DNA from: Sergeia podlipaevii
Taxonomy: Eukaryota > Euglenozoa > Kinetoplastea > Trypanosomatida > Trypanosomatidae
DNA length: 22,783 nucleotides
Direction of reading: 5' to 3'
Assembly (NCBI GenBank): GCA_030849805.1
Contig: JASANZ010001897.1
Location: 1-22,783 of the forward strand
A program made the translations under genes and the position numbers. How positions within the stretch are numbered: position 1 is the stretch's first letter; each line of letters opens with the position of its first letter. This document shows, piece by piece, positions 16,280-22,783 of the stretch. Below the pieces are notes generated by a model that was not told the DNA's origin, made no database searches, and was given only the letters and a program-made list of their open reading frames with translations.

Positions 16280-17646
16280 GTTGAGGGATCAAAAAGATGA
16301 AGGTAACGGAGAGAGAGAGAAATATATACTGTAGTTGACTGTTTGTACTTGAGCAGGAAAAAAGACCTGTGTTGTTGTGGTTGTTGTTGTTGAGAGAACT
16401 GGTGTATGTGATCGACCGGTGGGAGCGCTCAATCAAAAGCTTGAATTAATTTTCTTGTATGGCAATGTCGCCCGTTTGTTTTATGTGATTATTGTTATTT
16501 TATTTTTTTTATTCACCGTGGGAAAACAGNCCCCCCCCCGCGTATTAGAAGAAGAGAACATCTTCACTTCTCTTCCATCTTCTCATCAAGCTAACATGAG
16601 GGACATCATTGCAGCCCAAAAGAGGGTCCCTATTTCAAAGATTGTATGTAGGAAATCAATGGGCCCCTTTCAATGACTGTCCTGAAACAATTTTGTTTTT
16701 GTTTTGTTTTCATATTCCTCATAACTACAAATAAAACGTAAATGAAAGATTCTCTTTCCCCACTATGTTGAACCCCACCCCTTTCTGCCCACCCTCTCAG
16801 CAGCAGGGAACACCAAATAAATGAACCTGGAAGGACATTTTTTTTTGTTGGAAACAACTACCTAATATTATTGTTGTTTTTTTTTAAAAAAAAAAGTTCC
16901 ACCCCCGTATTGTGAAAAACAATTGCGCCAAGCATCGTACAAACTAAGAAAAAAAAAAAAAGAGTTGTAACGCATATAGCATTACAAGCTGCACGTGAGT
17001 GACCCTCCCTTTTTATTTCCTGCTGGCTTGCTTTCTTTTCCTCTTCCACCAGTCTTTTTTCATTTGGTTTCGGGGGATTCGTGGAGAGATATCATGTTCC
17101 CCTATGCATACAGATACGTCCAGCTGCTTGCTACAACTACCTAAAAAAAAAAAAAACGAAATAAAGTAAAGTAAAATATAAAAATAAGGAAAAAGAAAAG
17201 ATAGAGGGGTAACGACGATCCTACTCGCATCAGCAACTATCTGCCTTGCAAAAAGAAAAAAAAGAATACTACTACTCCCCGCTCCGTTTCTGGCGTGATT
17301 GTTCTTTCCATTCTCTCTCCACTCCTCCCTACCGTTTCTCCTGTAAGCACATCCTTCTAAGCGCAGCTTAATGCATCATGTGTGAACAGGAGTAACTCCT
17401 AACGTAAATACACCCAGCTTTATGAGAGGGAGAGAAAGAGCAAAGACACGCACACACACACACAAGATCGTGACGTCATATACACGCATACATTTTACCC
17501 CCCGGGGGAGAAAAAAATGTGGAGAAGCGTGTGTGACACAGTAACACGCCTGGAGGAGACAAGCGCAAGCGCAGCGAGACCCATGCAGCGCCTTATATAA
17601 CCCCCCCCCCTCTCTTCCTCCCAGTAGTTTTCCCTTTGTGAAATGC
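16280..17646. other. Intergenic region between the 165-residue protein and aldehyde dehydrogenase; no gene seen
   Basis: About 1.4 kb of A-rich (plus-strand) spacer. The high side is the probable 3' UTR of the 165-residue gene, with a (CA)7 run at 17451-17464 and a C10 run at 17601-17610. The low side is the aldehyde dehydrogenase leader. One undetermined base (n, 16530) sits directly before a run of nine C. Short ORFs here have no recognisable content. Confidence 0.6.
16348..16349 (-). promoter_or_regulatory. Candidate spliced-leader acceptor AG for aldehyde dehydrogenase
   Basis: On the coding strand TCTTTTTTCCTGCTC (16365-16351) is followed at once by AAG. The first AG after the tract is 16349-16348, giving a leader of about 68 bases. 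A second CT-rich stretch (16320-16285) lies between this and the ATG but has no AG after it, so it cannot serve as acceptor for this start. Confidence 0.4.
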
Positions 17647-18144
17647 TTAGGCGGGAATGTAGAAGCGGCGGGGACCAGGAGCAGCGGTATTACCCACGAC
17701 AGCCGCGTACTCGTCGGAGTACTGCCACACGTGGGACATGTGATCCCAAGGAGAGGTGTTAATGGCCTCCTCCCACTCCTTGTTGACGGTCTTGCGCCAG
17801 GTCGGGTTGTTAGCGGGCATGTAGGTGCCATAATAGTACTTGAGGGCGGAGAAGACGATGAAGCCGTGAGTAAAGAGCACGCCAAAGAGGAGAATGATAG
17901 GGTGCTTGGGGAGCTTCTGGCCCTCACCGAAGATCTTATCAGATTTGCCCATGACACGGAGAGTGTCGACGGCATCCTTAAACTGCTGGGGGTCCTTGAA
18001 GTGAGCGAGCGCCTCCGGGGGGTAGAACACCTCCTTCTTGGCGGAGTAGATCCACTTGAAACTGTACGCGAGGGGATTTGGGATGCGAGCGCGGTACTCA
18101 GCAAGGGTGGTGGCCGGAGCCCAAACGCCGAAGGGACGAGGCAT
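17647..18144 (-). CDS. Single-span membrane protein, probable mitochondrial respiratory-chain subunit
   Basis: The 165 residues have one clear membrane segment (about 82-101, core IILLFGVLFTHGFIVFSAL). A basic and aromatic N-terminal half (residues 1-80, with WIYSAKKEVFYPPEAL) precedes it. An aromatic C-terminal tail follows (YYYGTYMPANNPTWRK, then WEEAINTSPWDHMSHVWQYSDEY). Small size, one span, a Trp/Tyr-rich tail and the lack of a classical signal peptide suit a supernumerary subunit of cytochrome c oxidase or another inner-membrane complex in trypanosomatids. That is inference from the general pattern; I do not recognise the family with certainty. The start at 18144 is supported by an excellent splice acceptor 43 bases upstream. 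Codon use is GC-biased like the aldehyde dehydrogenase gene, and the other frames over this stretch are shadows. Confidence 0.88.
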   Translation of the reverse strand: MPRPFGVWAPATTLAEYRARIPNPLAYSFKWIYSAKKEVFYPPEALAHFKDPQQFKDAVDTLRVMGKSDKIFGEGQKLPKHPIILLFGVLFTHGFIVFSALKYYYGTYMPANNPTWRKTVNKEWEEAINTSPWDHMSHVWQYSDEYAAVVGNTAAPGPRRFYIPA

Positions 18145-18186
18145 TGCGACTCTTTTTTTTTTTGTTGGAAAAGTAGGGTGCTTTTA

Positions 18187-18188
18187 CT
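18187..18188 (-). promoter_or_regulatory. Spliced-leader acceptor AG for the 165-residue protein gene
   Basis: On the coding strand TTTTTTTTTCTTCTTAG precedes the gene. The AG is 18188-18187, 43 bases before the ATG. This is the cleanest acceptor in the window. The resulting leader carries an A11 run (complement of T at 18153-18163) just before GAGTCGCAATG. Confidence 0.6.
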
Positions 18189-18521
18189 AAGAAGAAAAAA
18201 AAATATTTACTGAAGATAAATGGCAACAAGAAAAAAACGAAAAAAAAAAAGATAATGAACAGAGAGAAATGTACAGTAAAGTAAAAAAAGAGAGAAAAGG
18301 GAAAAGCAAACCAGCTAGAAAAACATATTTCTTGTACTGGTGCATGACTCATGAAAAGACAGAAAAGAAAAAAAAAAGTGACCAGAGGACCACCATACGC
18401 ACACACACACACACACAAAGGGGGAGCTGGAAATAACTTGGTGTAAGTCTACAGTCCTCATCATAGTGGGAAAAAGTAATGATAAGAAATCGGCCAATCT
18501 TCTCTTTTTTTTTACTGCCTT

Positions 18522-18548
18522 TTGTTGTTGTTGTTGTTGTTGTTGTTG
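18522..18548. repeat. (TTG)9 trinucleotide microsatellite
   Basis: Nine uninterrupted TTG units on the plus strand (CAA on the transcribed-product strand), followed by degenerate TCG/TTG units. It lies in the likely 3' UTR of the SUKH-domain gene. Confidence 0.9.
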
Positions 18549-18615
18549 TCGTTGTCATTGATGTTGCTGTTTCTATTAAAAATTTGGTCTTGTGACTGCA
18601 GGGTATATATATAGG

Positions 18616-18635
18616 CACACACACACACACACACA
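18616..18635. repeat. (CA)10 microsatellite
   Basis: Ten CA units on the plus strand, which is a TG run in the transcript. A second (CA)9 run lies 200 bases away at 18400-18417. Confidence 0.9.
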
Positions 18636-19097
18636 TTCGGTATTGGATGGGAAGAGAAAGGGGTGAAGGAATGCGAGGATATAGAGTGTGTGTGCATAAA
18701 TATAGTGGTAGTATATGAATCCATTTTTTGAGTCCGTGAGCGTAATCCTCAAGGTTAAAGAAAAATTAGTGGAGAGTAAAGCAAAAAAAAAAACTGATGC
18801 ACAAAGGAAAAAAAACATAAACACTGTGTCACCGCTATTCCTTCTTTCCCCCCCCCTCCCCCCAATAACCGCTTTCTTCCAAAACCCCTTCTCAAATTCA
18901 ATCCAGCGCATATGCGCAGCAATAAGCATGTCTCTTTCATTGCAAGGCAGAAAACCAGAAAGAGATGAGCTAAGAAAGAAGAAGAAAGCAAGATAAGGTG
19001 GATGTAAAAAAAAACAAAAAAAACACCAAGCTCACTCACATCTCTATCCGATAATATGAACAAACACGTACACACAATGTATGTATGTATAGCTCCT

Positions 19098-20495
19098 CTA
19101 TCCACTTGCACGAGGCGGAGTAGGAGAGGAAGAGACAGGCACTCCGTTAGAGGTTGTGATAATCGTCTCCGGCTCCTCCTCCTCCTCCTCTTCGTCATCC
19201 TCAAGATCCTCTGTGAACTCGTATTCATCTGCCATGAGAAACTTAAGATACTCGCCAAAGTCCGTCGAGATAACAGTGAAGCTATCAGGATTACGTACGT
19301 ACTGAATTACCTGTCCACGACGCCCCTCATGTAGCTCGTCTGGGTGAAAGTCAATGTACATGCGCGACTCACACATGCGATAAGACGGAACTGCTACTGC
19401 TGCTGCTGCTGCACCTGCCGATGATGAAGGAGAAGAATTCGACGAGTTCGTTGCAGCCTTGGCACCTCCAAGTTGGGTGACAACTGTCGCCAGTAGCTTA
19501 GCGCGATTCAACTTCCGTTGATGATGTGGGTAGATGCTATCTGCGAATACTAGCCAATTAGCAAAGTCTACATTGATGTCAATACGTGGATCTACATACA
19601 CAGTTGGGGCCACCTTCTTCTCCGCCACCTGCTCTTCTGAGAACGAAATGTTTGTGGATGGCACAACAATACTTGGCAGAGCCTCCTTGGTTACTGGCGC
19701 CACGGTTGCCGTAGAGGTTGCCTTCTCCTTCGGGGCCTCACGCACAATCTGATAGCCGGAGTAGAGAGTTGCAATGCTATTTGCTGCAGCTGGTGTTTCT
19801 GCTTCTGATCTCTGTTGCTGCTGCTCCTCGACGAAGGCACTAGCTGCTGAGAGCGGCGGCGGTGTTGCGGTAGTCGTCGTGGAGTGTTGCTGCTGCTGCT
19901 GCGGCTGCTGCTGCTGTTGCGGATCATCAGAGTAAGACCGAAGCTTCTGGGAGTCCACATCGTCCGTGCCAGGCTGTCTTGGAGCAGTGGCGGAGAGCGG
20001 CGGAAAAGACTGCAACGGGCTCAGCATCTGCTCCACAGACTTGAGATAGTAAGGACAGGCCCCGAGCGCGGAGCCCAAGATCGGCACCGCAATTTTCTCC
20101 ATGGTTCGCTTCTTGTTGCCCTTCTGATTAAGCCCCAGTGTGGACTTGATGAAAGAAGCAGCTTGTGATGCCGCTCCAGTCTTTGCTGCTGCTGACTGCA
20201 ACGTTGTTGAATCGAATGGAGAGGCTGAAGATGACGCTGGTGGTGGAGGTGTATTGGACGCCCCTTCAGGCGACTTGAGTGCCTCCCAGCACGTTCCGTT
20301 GGCGCGTTGAAGCAGAGAGACCAGCTCCAGCGGTACTCCTGGGTACGCCTGGCGAAGCCGCGTGATCTGTTCCTCTGTAGCTCCAGGGAGCTGATCAAGC
20401 TGTCGAATAGAGCTGGTAGGCAGTCTTTGGCGGAGGCTAGTGATGTACGCGCCAACTAACCGCTGCGCAATAGCGGGAGTACGGGGTGCTGACAT
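19098..20495 (-). CDS. SUKH (SMI1/KNR4-type) domain protein with low-complexity inserts
   Basis: 465 residues. The domain is read in pieces: an N-terminal helical part, LPGATEEQITRLRQAYPG then VPLELVSLLQRANGT (36-68), which matches the 'lP..y..fl...NG' start of SUKH domains; PILGSALGACPYYLKSVEQM (138-157); RIDINVDFANWLVFADS (304-320); and the closing MYIDFHPDELHEGRRGQVIQYV (379-400) with SFTVISTDFGEYLKFLMADE (405-424), the 'GqVi.y......viAdsF.eyL..L' signature. Inserts between them are Pro/Ser (80-115), Gln-rich (193-228) and Ala/Ser (345-370). The C-terminal tail is strongly acidic (429-442). Known: the family includes the yeast cell-wall regulator Smi1/Knr4 and bacterial immunity proteins, and acts as a protein-binding module. 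No catalytic role is expected. Its partner in this organism is unknown. Start chosen as the first ATG after a strong acceptor. Confidence 0.85.
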   Translation of the reverse strand: MSAPRTPAIAQRLVGAYITSLRQRLPTSSIRQLDQLPGATEEQITRLRQAYPGVPLELVSLLQRANGTCWEALKSPEGASNTPPPPASSSASPFDSTTLQSAAAKTGAASQAASFIKSTLGLNQKGNKKRTMEKIAVPILGSALGACPYYLKSVEQMLSPLQSFPPLSATAPRQPGTDDVDSQKLRSYSDDPQQQQQPQQQQQHSTTTTATPPPLSAASAFVEEQQQQRSEAETPAAANSIATLYSGYQIVREAPKEKATSTATVAPVTKEALPSIVVPSTNISFSEEQVAEKKVAPTVYVDPRIDINVDFANWLVFADSIYPHHQRKLNRAKLLATVVTQLGGAKAATNSSNSSPSSSAGAAAAAVAVPSYRMCESRMYIDFHPDELHEGRRGQVIQYVRNPDSFTVISTDFGEYLKFLMADEYEFTEDLEDDEEEEEEEPETIITTSNGVPVSSSPTPPRASG

Positions 20496-20544
20496 GACCT
20501 AAAAAATCGTGTATATATATATATTTTTCCACCGCTCTTGCTTT

Positions 20545-20546
20545 CT
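20545..20546 (-). promoter_or_regulatory. Candidate spliced-leader acceptor AG for the SUKH-domain gene
   Basis: On the coding strand a T13 run is followed directly by AG (20546-20545), giving a leader of about 49 bases. A second AG (20500-20499) after only six T lies four bases before the ATG and is less likely. Confidence 0.5.
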
Positions 20547-20922
20547 AAAAAAAAAAAAAGCACGATATATATTCTATGAAAAGAAAAACGGGAGTATGAT
20601 TAAAAAAAAAAAAAAAGAATTAAAGCCGCAACGCTTTAATAATAATGATAATAGAAATAATAATAATAATAATAAAACGTAAAGTAGAAAATGTGTAAAG
20701 AAGCTTAAACTGCAGGATACTATCAGTTGTAAGAATCATTAATAAAAAAAAAGAGAGATTTATATAAAAAAAAAAAGAAATGATAATGACAAAAATAAGG
20801 GGCCAGATAAAGAAGAAAATCACTCTTCATTTCCCATTTATATTCCTCGAAAACATATAATATAAAAAAAAAATCAAGTAGTGCTCGCTTCTAAAGAGTG
20901 CAATATCACGTAAAACTTCCGT

Positions 20923-20950
<28 letters not shown>
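20923..20950. repeat. (TG)14 microsatellite
   Basis: Fourteen perfect TG units on the plus strand, the longest dinucleotide run in the window, in the probable 3' UTR of the 262-residue gene. It is likely polymorphic between strains. Confidence 0.93.
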
Positions 20951-20954
<4 letters not shown>

Positions 20955-21648
20955 TAAAAGTGCATGTACTTTGTTCTCGGGTATATTGCTCTCCTGGTAC
21001 AACTATAATTTACCACCTCGTTACGTTTATGTTGTTCTTCTTCTTCTTTAAAACGCTAGTGCTTTGCCGCTGCGTATAGAGTGGAAAAAAAAAATTAATA
21101 ATAATAGCGAGAGAGCAAAAAGTCATAGTGCTAAGTGCGAGCGCCGATGTTGGTAGGTCTATTTCAAAAAAAAAAGAGTATTTACAAATTCTATAGTTGC
21201 TCTCACTAGATACTTTTATGGCATTGTTTTCCCCGTCCCTCGTTTTTGTACTGATCGTTTCAACGCGTCTTTCTCCAACCGGAAAGAGAGAAAATGAACA
21301 TTAAAAAAAAAAGCGAAGAGAAAGCACTTACATTTTCTATTTCAAATGTATTCCCCCCCCCTTTATTTCCTCGCCCAAGTAAACAAAAAAATAAAGCATG
21401 TGTAATCTTCTTCATACATGAGAAACGCAAGAAAAAAAAAGAAGCTGGAGATAAAGTTTGAAACAACGGAACTATATCAATGTTTTCTCTAAAGGGGGGG
21501 GAAGAAAATGAAGAAACGGATATGAATATATATATATATATATACAGAAAGTATAACTCATTGGTAGAAGCTGGCACACCAACAGTTGGGGCAACAAAAA
21601 AAAAAAAATGAGAAACTACAAGCAAAAAAAAAAGGAGAGGCAAAGCTT

Positions 21649-22437
21649 TCATATTAAAATCTTGGACTGGCCTGTCAAGATATCATATGGTGCCCCACTA
21701 CTTGCAATATTCCTCACTTCCGGAACCATCGCCACCATGCCGTTGCGCTGGAAGTCATTATTATTCCTCACGTACTGACCGTCGTTGTGCTGTCCGTTTC
21801 CGTTCGGATTCACCAGCGCGGCAGCCTGCCCAGTGACAATATTGTACTGCCCACGTGGCACCTTGCGTGCCCCAGCAGCAGGCATATCCGCCAAGTTCCT
21901 CTGAGCATTGTTGTTGTTGTTGTTGTTTCCCCAAGGGTTCTGATAAGCTCCTTCATACACGTAGCCACCACCCTGACGACGTTGATTTCCGCTCGGGCCA
22001 TCATCAAGATAAATGCCAGCAATGATGTTATGTGGACCGCTTGACTGATGCTGTGGCCGAATGGCTACCGCACCAATCGCCGGAGCAGCACCAGCAGAGG
22101 GTGCGTGCGCGTTGTAGCCATATCCATTTCCAATTGCCTGCTGTTGAATAACCGGACGAGCTGCGGGGTACGCATTGCTGGAAGGAACGAGAGCAGCGCT
22201 AGGGCCTGGACTGCAGCCGCCGCCACCATACACAGGATCGGCATTGAGTGGAGGAAGACGTATACCCGCGCCGCTAGGAGTGCCAGAGCGCACCCCGTAC
22301 GGAGCCAGCTGTGGGGTGGCCATGTAAGAAGGGCCCGCCATGTACGCGGTGGTGGGAGTTGCTCCGTATACTAGATAAGGGGCTGGACTAATGATGGGGG
22401 CCACAGGGGTCACCTGATAAGGAGCGCCGCCCCACAT
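21649..22437 (-). CDS. Gly/Pro/Asn/Ala-rich protein with repeated [HY]-[ND]-I-[IVL]-[AT]-G motifs
   Basis: 262 residues, no recognised family. The composition (Gly, Pro, Ala, Asn, Tyr; an N7 run at 171-177) indicates a largely disordered protein with no membrane segment or signal peptide. Three related motifs stand out: SGPHNIIAG (133-141), RGQYNIVTG (195-203) and GAPYDILTG (248-256), the last almost at the C-terminus. Weaker relatives are GAPYQVTP (4-11) and LAPYGVRSG (44-52). The spacing of 50-60 residues between the good copies suggests short linear binding elements on a flexible chain. A role such as a cytoskeleton- or RNA-associated protein is speculation. The first ATG lies 27 bases after a good splice acceptor. 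The Asn run is coded by repeated AAC (GTT on the plus strand), typical of slippage growth. Confidence 0.85.
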   Translation of the reverse strand: MWGGAPYQVTPVAPIISPAPYLVYGATPTTAYMAGPSYMATPQLAPYGVRSGTPSGAGIRLPPLNADPVYGGGGCSPGPSAALVPSSNAYPAARPVIQQQAIGNGYGYNAHAPSAGAAPAIGAVAIRPQHQSSGPHNIIAGIYLDDGPSGNQRRQGGGYVYEGAYQNPWGNNNNNNNAQRNLADMPAAGARKVPRGQYNIVTGQAAALVNPNGNGQHNDGQYVRNNNDFQRNGMVAMVPEVRNIASSGAPYDILTGQSKILI

Positions 22438-22559
22438 TTGGCTTTACGTGGCGAATACTGTATCTAACAGAATAGAATAAATAAAAATATATATATACCG
22501 CAATTAGAGACAACACGCGTGTATTTCTCCCCTGACTAACTGTTCTCAGCAGCAACAAA

Positions 22560-22591
<32 letters not shown>

Positions 22592-22783
22592 TAAGTAGAA
22601 TAAAAGGGGGTGTAAACGCAGTAGATTGTGTTGGCTCCGTCAAAGAACTAAATGCGTTGTTAAGCACACACACACACACTCGATGTGTTTATGTCCGTAC
22701 TCTCACTTGTAATCAACAACAAAAAAAAAAGAAGCAGAAAAATAAGAAAGGTTTTCAAAATCAAAAAAAAGAAAGGAAATGTA
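22438..22783. other. Upstream spacer at the right edge; no gene seen
   Basis: It contains the leader of the 262-residue gene, then (TA)8 at 22561-22576 directly joined to (GA)7 at 22577-22590 (a CT-rich tract on the coding strand), a short CA run near 22667-22678 and A-rich sequence to the edge. It is probably the 3' UTR of a gene beyond the window. Confidence 0.55.
22464..22465 (-). promoter_or_regulatory. Candidate spliced-leader acceptor AG for the 262-residue protein gene
   Basis: On the coding strand TTTTTATTTATTCTATTCTGTTAG ends at 22465-22464, 27 bases before the ATG (tract about 22488-22466). It is the nearest AG with a T-rich run before it. Confidence 0.45.

Larger units (their letters stand above)
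18145..19097. other. Intergenic region between the SUKH-domain gene and the 165-residue gene; no gene seen
   Basis: About 0.95 kb, dense in microsatellites: (CA)9 at 18400-18417, (TTG)9 at 18522-18548 and (CA)10 at 18616-18635, plus many A-runs and C-runs (around 18849-18863). It should hold the 3' UTR of the SUKH-domain gene and, on its low side, the acceptor and leader of the 165-residue gene. Overlapping minus-strand ORFs here encode runs of Cys-Val or Thr/Asn from the microsatellites and are not genes. Confidence 0.6.
20496..21648. other. Intergenic region between the 262-residue protein and the SUKH-domain gene; no gene seen
   Basis: About 1.15 kb, very A-rich on the plus strand, with an (AT) run at 21526-21544, a (TG)14 run at 20923-20950, AAT repeats at 20638-20673, and C- and G-runs (21353-21361, 21494-21501). 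It should hold the 3' UTR of the 262-residue gene and the leader of the SUKH-domain gene. The minus-strand ORFs here (for example 21260-21652) encode Phe/Leu-rich homopolymer translations and are not credible. Confidence 0.6.

Noticed and set aside
15017..16300. Plus-strand ORFs of 149 and 160 codons opposite the aldehyde dehydrogenase gene
   Set aside because: Antisense to a highly conserved enzyme gene; no recognisable content, and the opposite direction to every real gene here.
17376..18213. 242-codon minus-strand and 191-codon plus-strand ORFs over the 165-residue gene
   Set aside because: The longer minus ORF is mostly Ser/Pro/Thr/Arg in a shifted frame and the plus ORF is antisense. 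The 165-residue frame alone has a coherent membrane-protein pattern and starts just after a strong splice acceptor.
18400..18635. Possible CRISPR-like array because several short repeats lie close together
   Set aside because: The repeats are different microsatellites of two or three bases with no regular spacers; the genome is eukaryotic.
18349..18929. Minus-strand ORFs with Cys-Val and Asn/Thr runs, resembling a Cys-rich protein
   Set aside because: They are translations of (CA)n and (TTG)n microsatellites, and they overlap each other in several frames.

Overview
The window looks like nuclear DNA of a trypanosomatid (kinetoplastid flagellate). It holds five intron-free protein genes, all on the minus strand. 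They are separated by A-rich spacers (T-rich on the coding strand), and each gene has a pyrimidine tract followed by an AG a short way upstream, as expected for spliced-leader trans-splicing of a polycistronic transcript. I see no bacterial-type promoters, tRNA, rRNA, CRISPR array or transposon. The genus cannot be fixed from the sequence alone.

In transcription order (high to low coordinates) the layout is: (1) 22437-21649, a 262-residue Gly/Pro/Asn/Ala-rich, probably disordered protein with recurring Y-N-I-V-T-G-like motifs; (2) 20495-19098, a 465-residue protein with a SUKH (SMI1/KNR4-type) domain broken up by low-complexity inserts; (3) 18144-17647, a 165-residue single-span membrane protein, probably mitochondrial; (4) 16279-14780, a complete mitochondrial-type aldehyde dehydrogenase with all key residues; (5) 12253 to beyond the left edge, one uninterrupted reading frame of at least 4,084 codons that fills more than half the window.

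The giant frame is easy to miss because it has no stop codon inside the window, so stop-bounded ORF listings show only short shadow ORFs there. I translated every codon from 12253 to 2 on the minus strand and found no stop. The protein starts with a C2-like strand pattern and continues into about 1,100 residues of Ser/Gly/Glu-rich low complexity. A block of decapeptide repeats (consensus LPRL[FY]AMDEE) follows, and then a chain of about eight C2-like beta-sandwich modules, several ending in W-[LV]-P-[LM]. This architecture recalls large ciliary/centriolar multi-C2 scaffolds such as C2CD3, but orthology is not shown. It is the strongest candidate for a poorly described system here.

The genes share a transcription unit, but in trypanosomatids that does not imply a shared pathway. 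Apart from two probable mitochondrial proteins lying next to each other (165-residue protein and aldehyde dehydrogenase), I see no functional link between neighbours.
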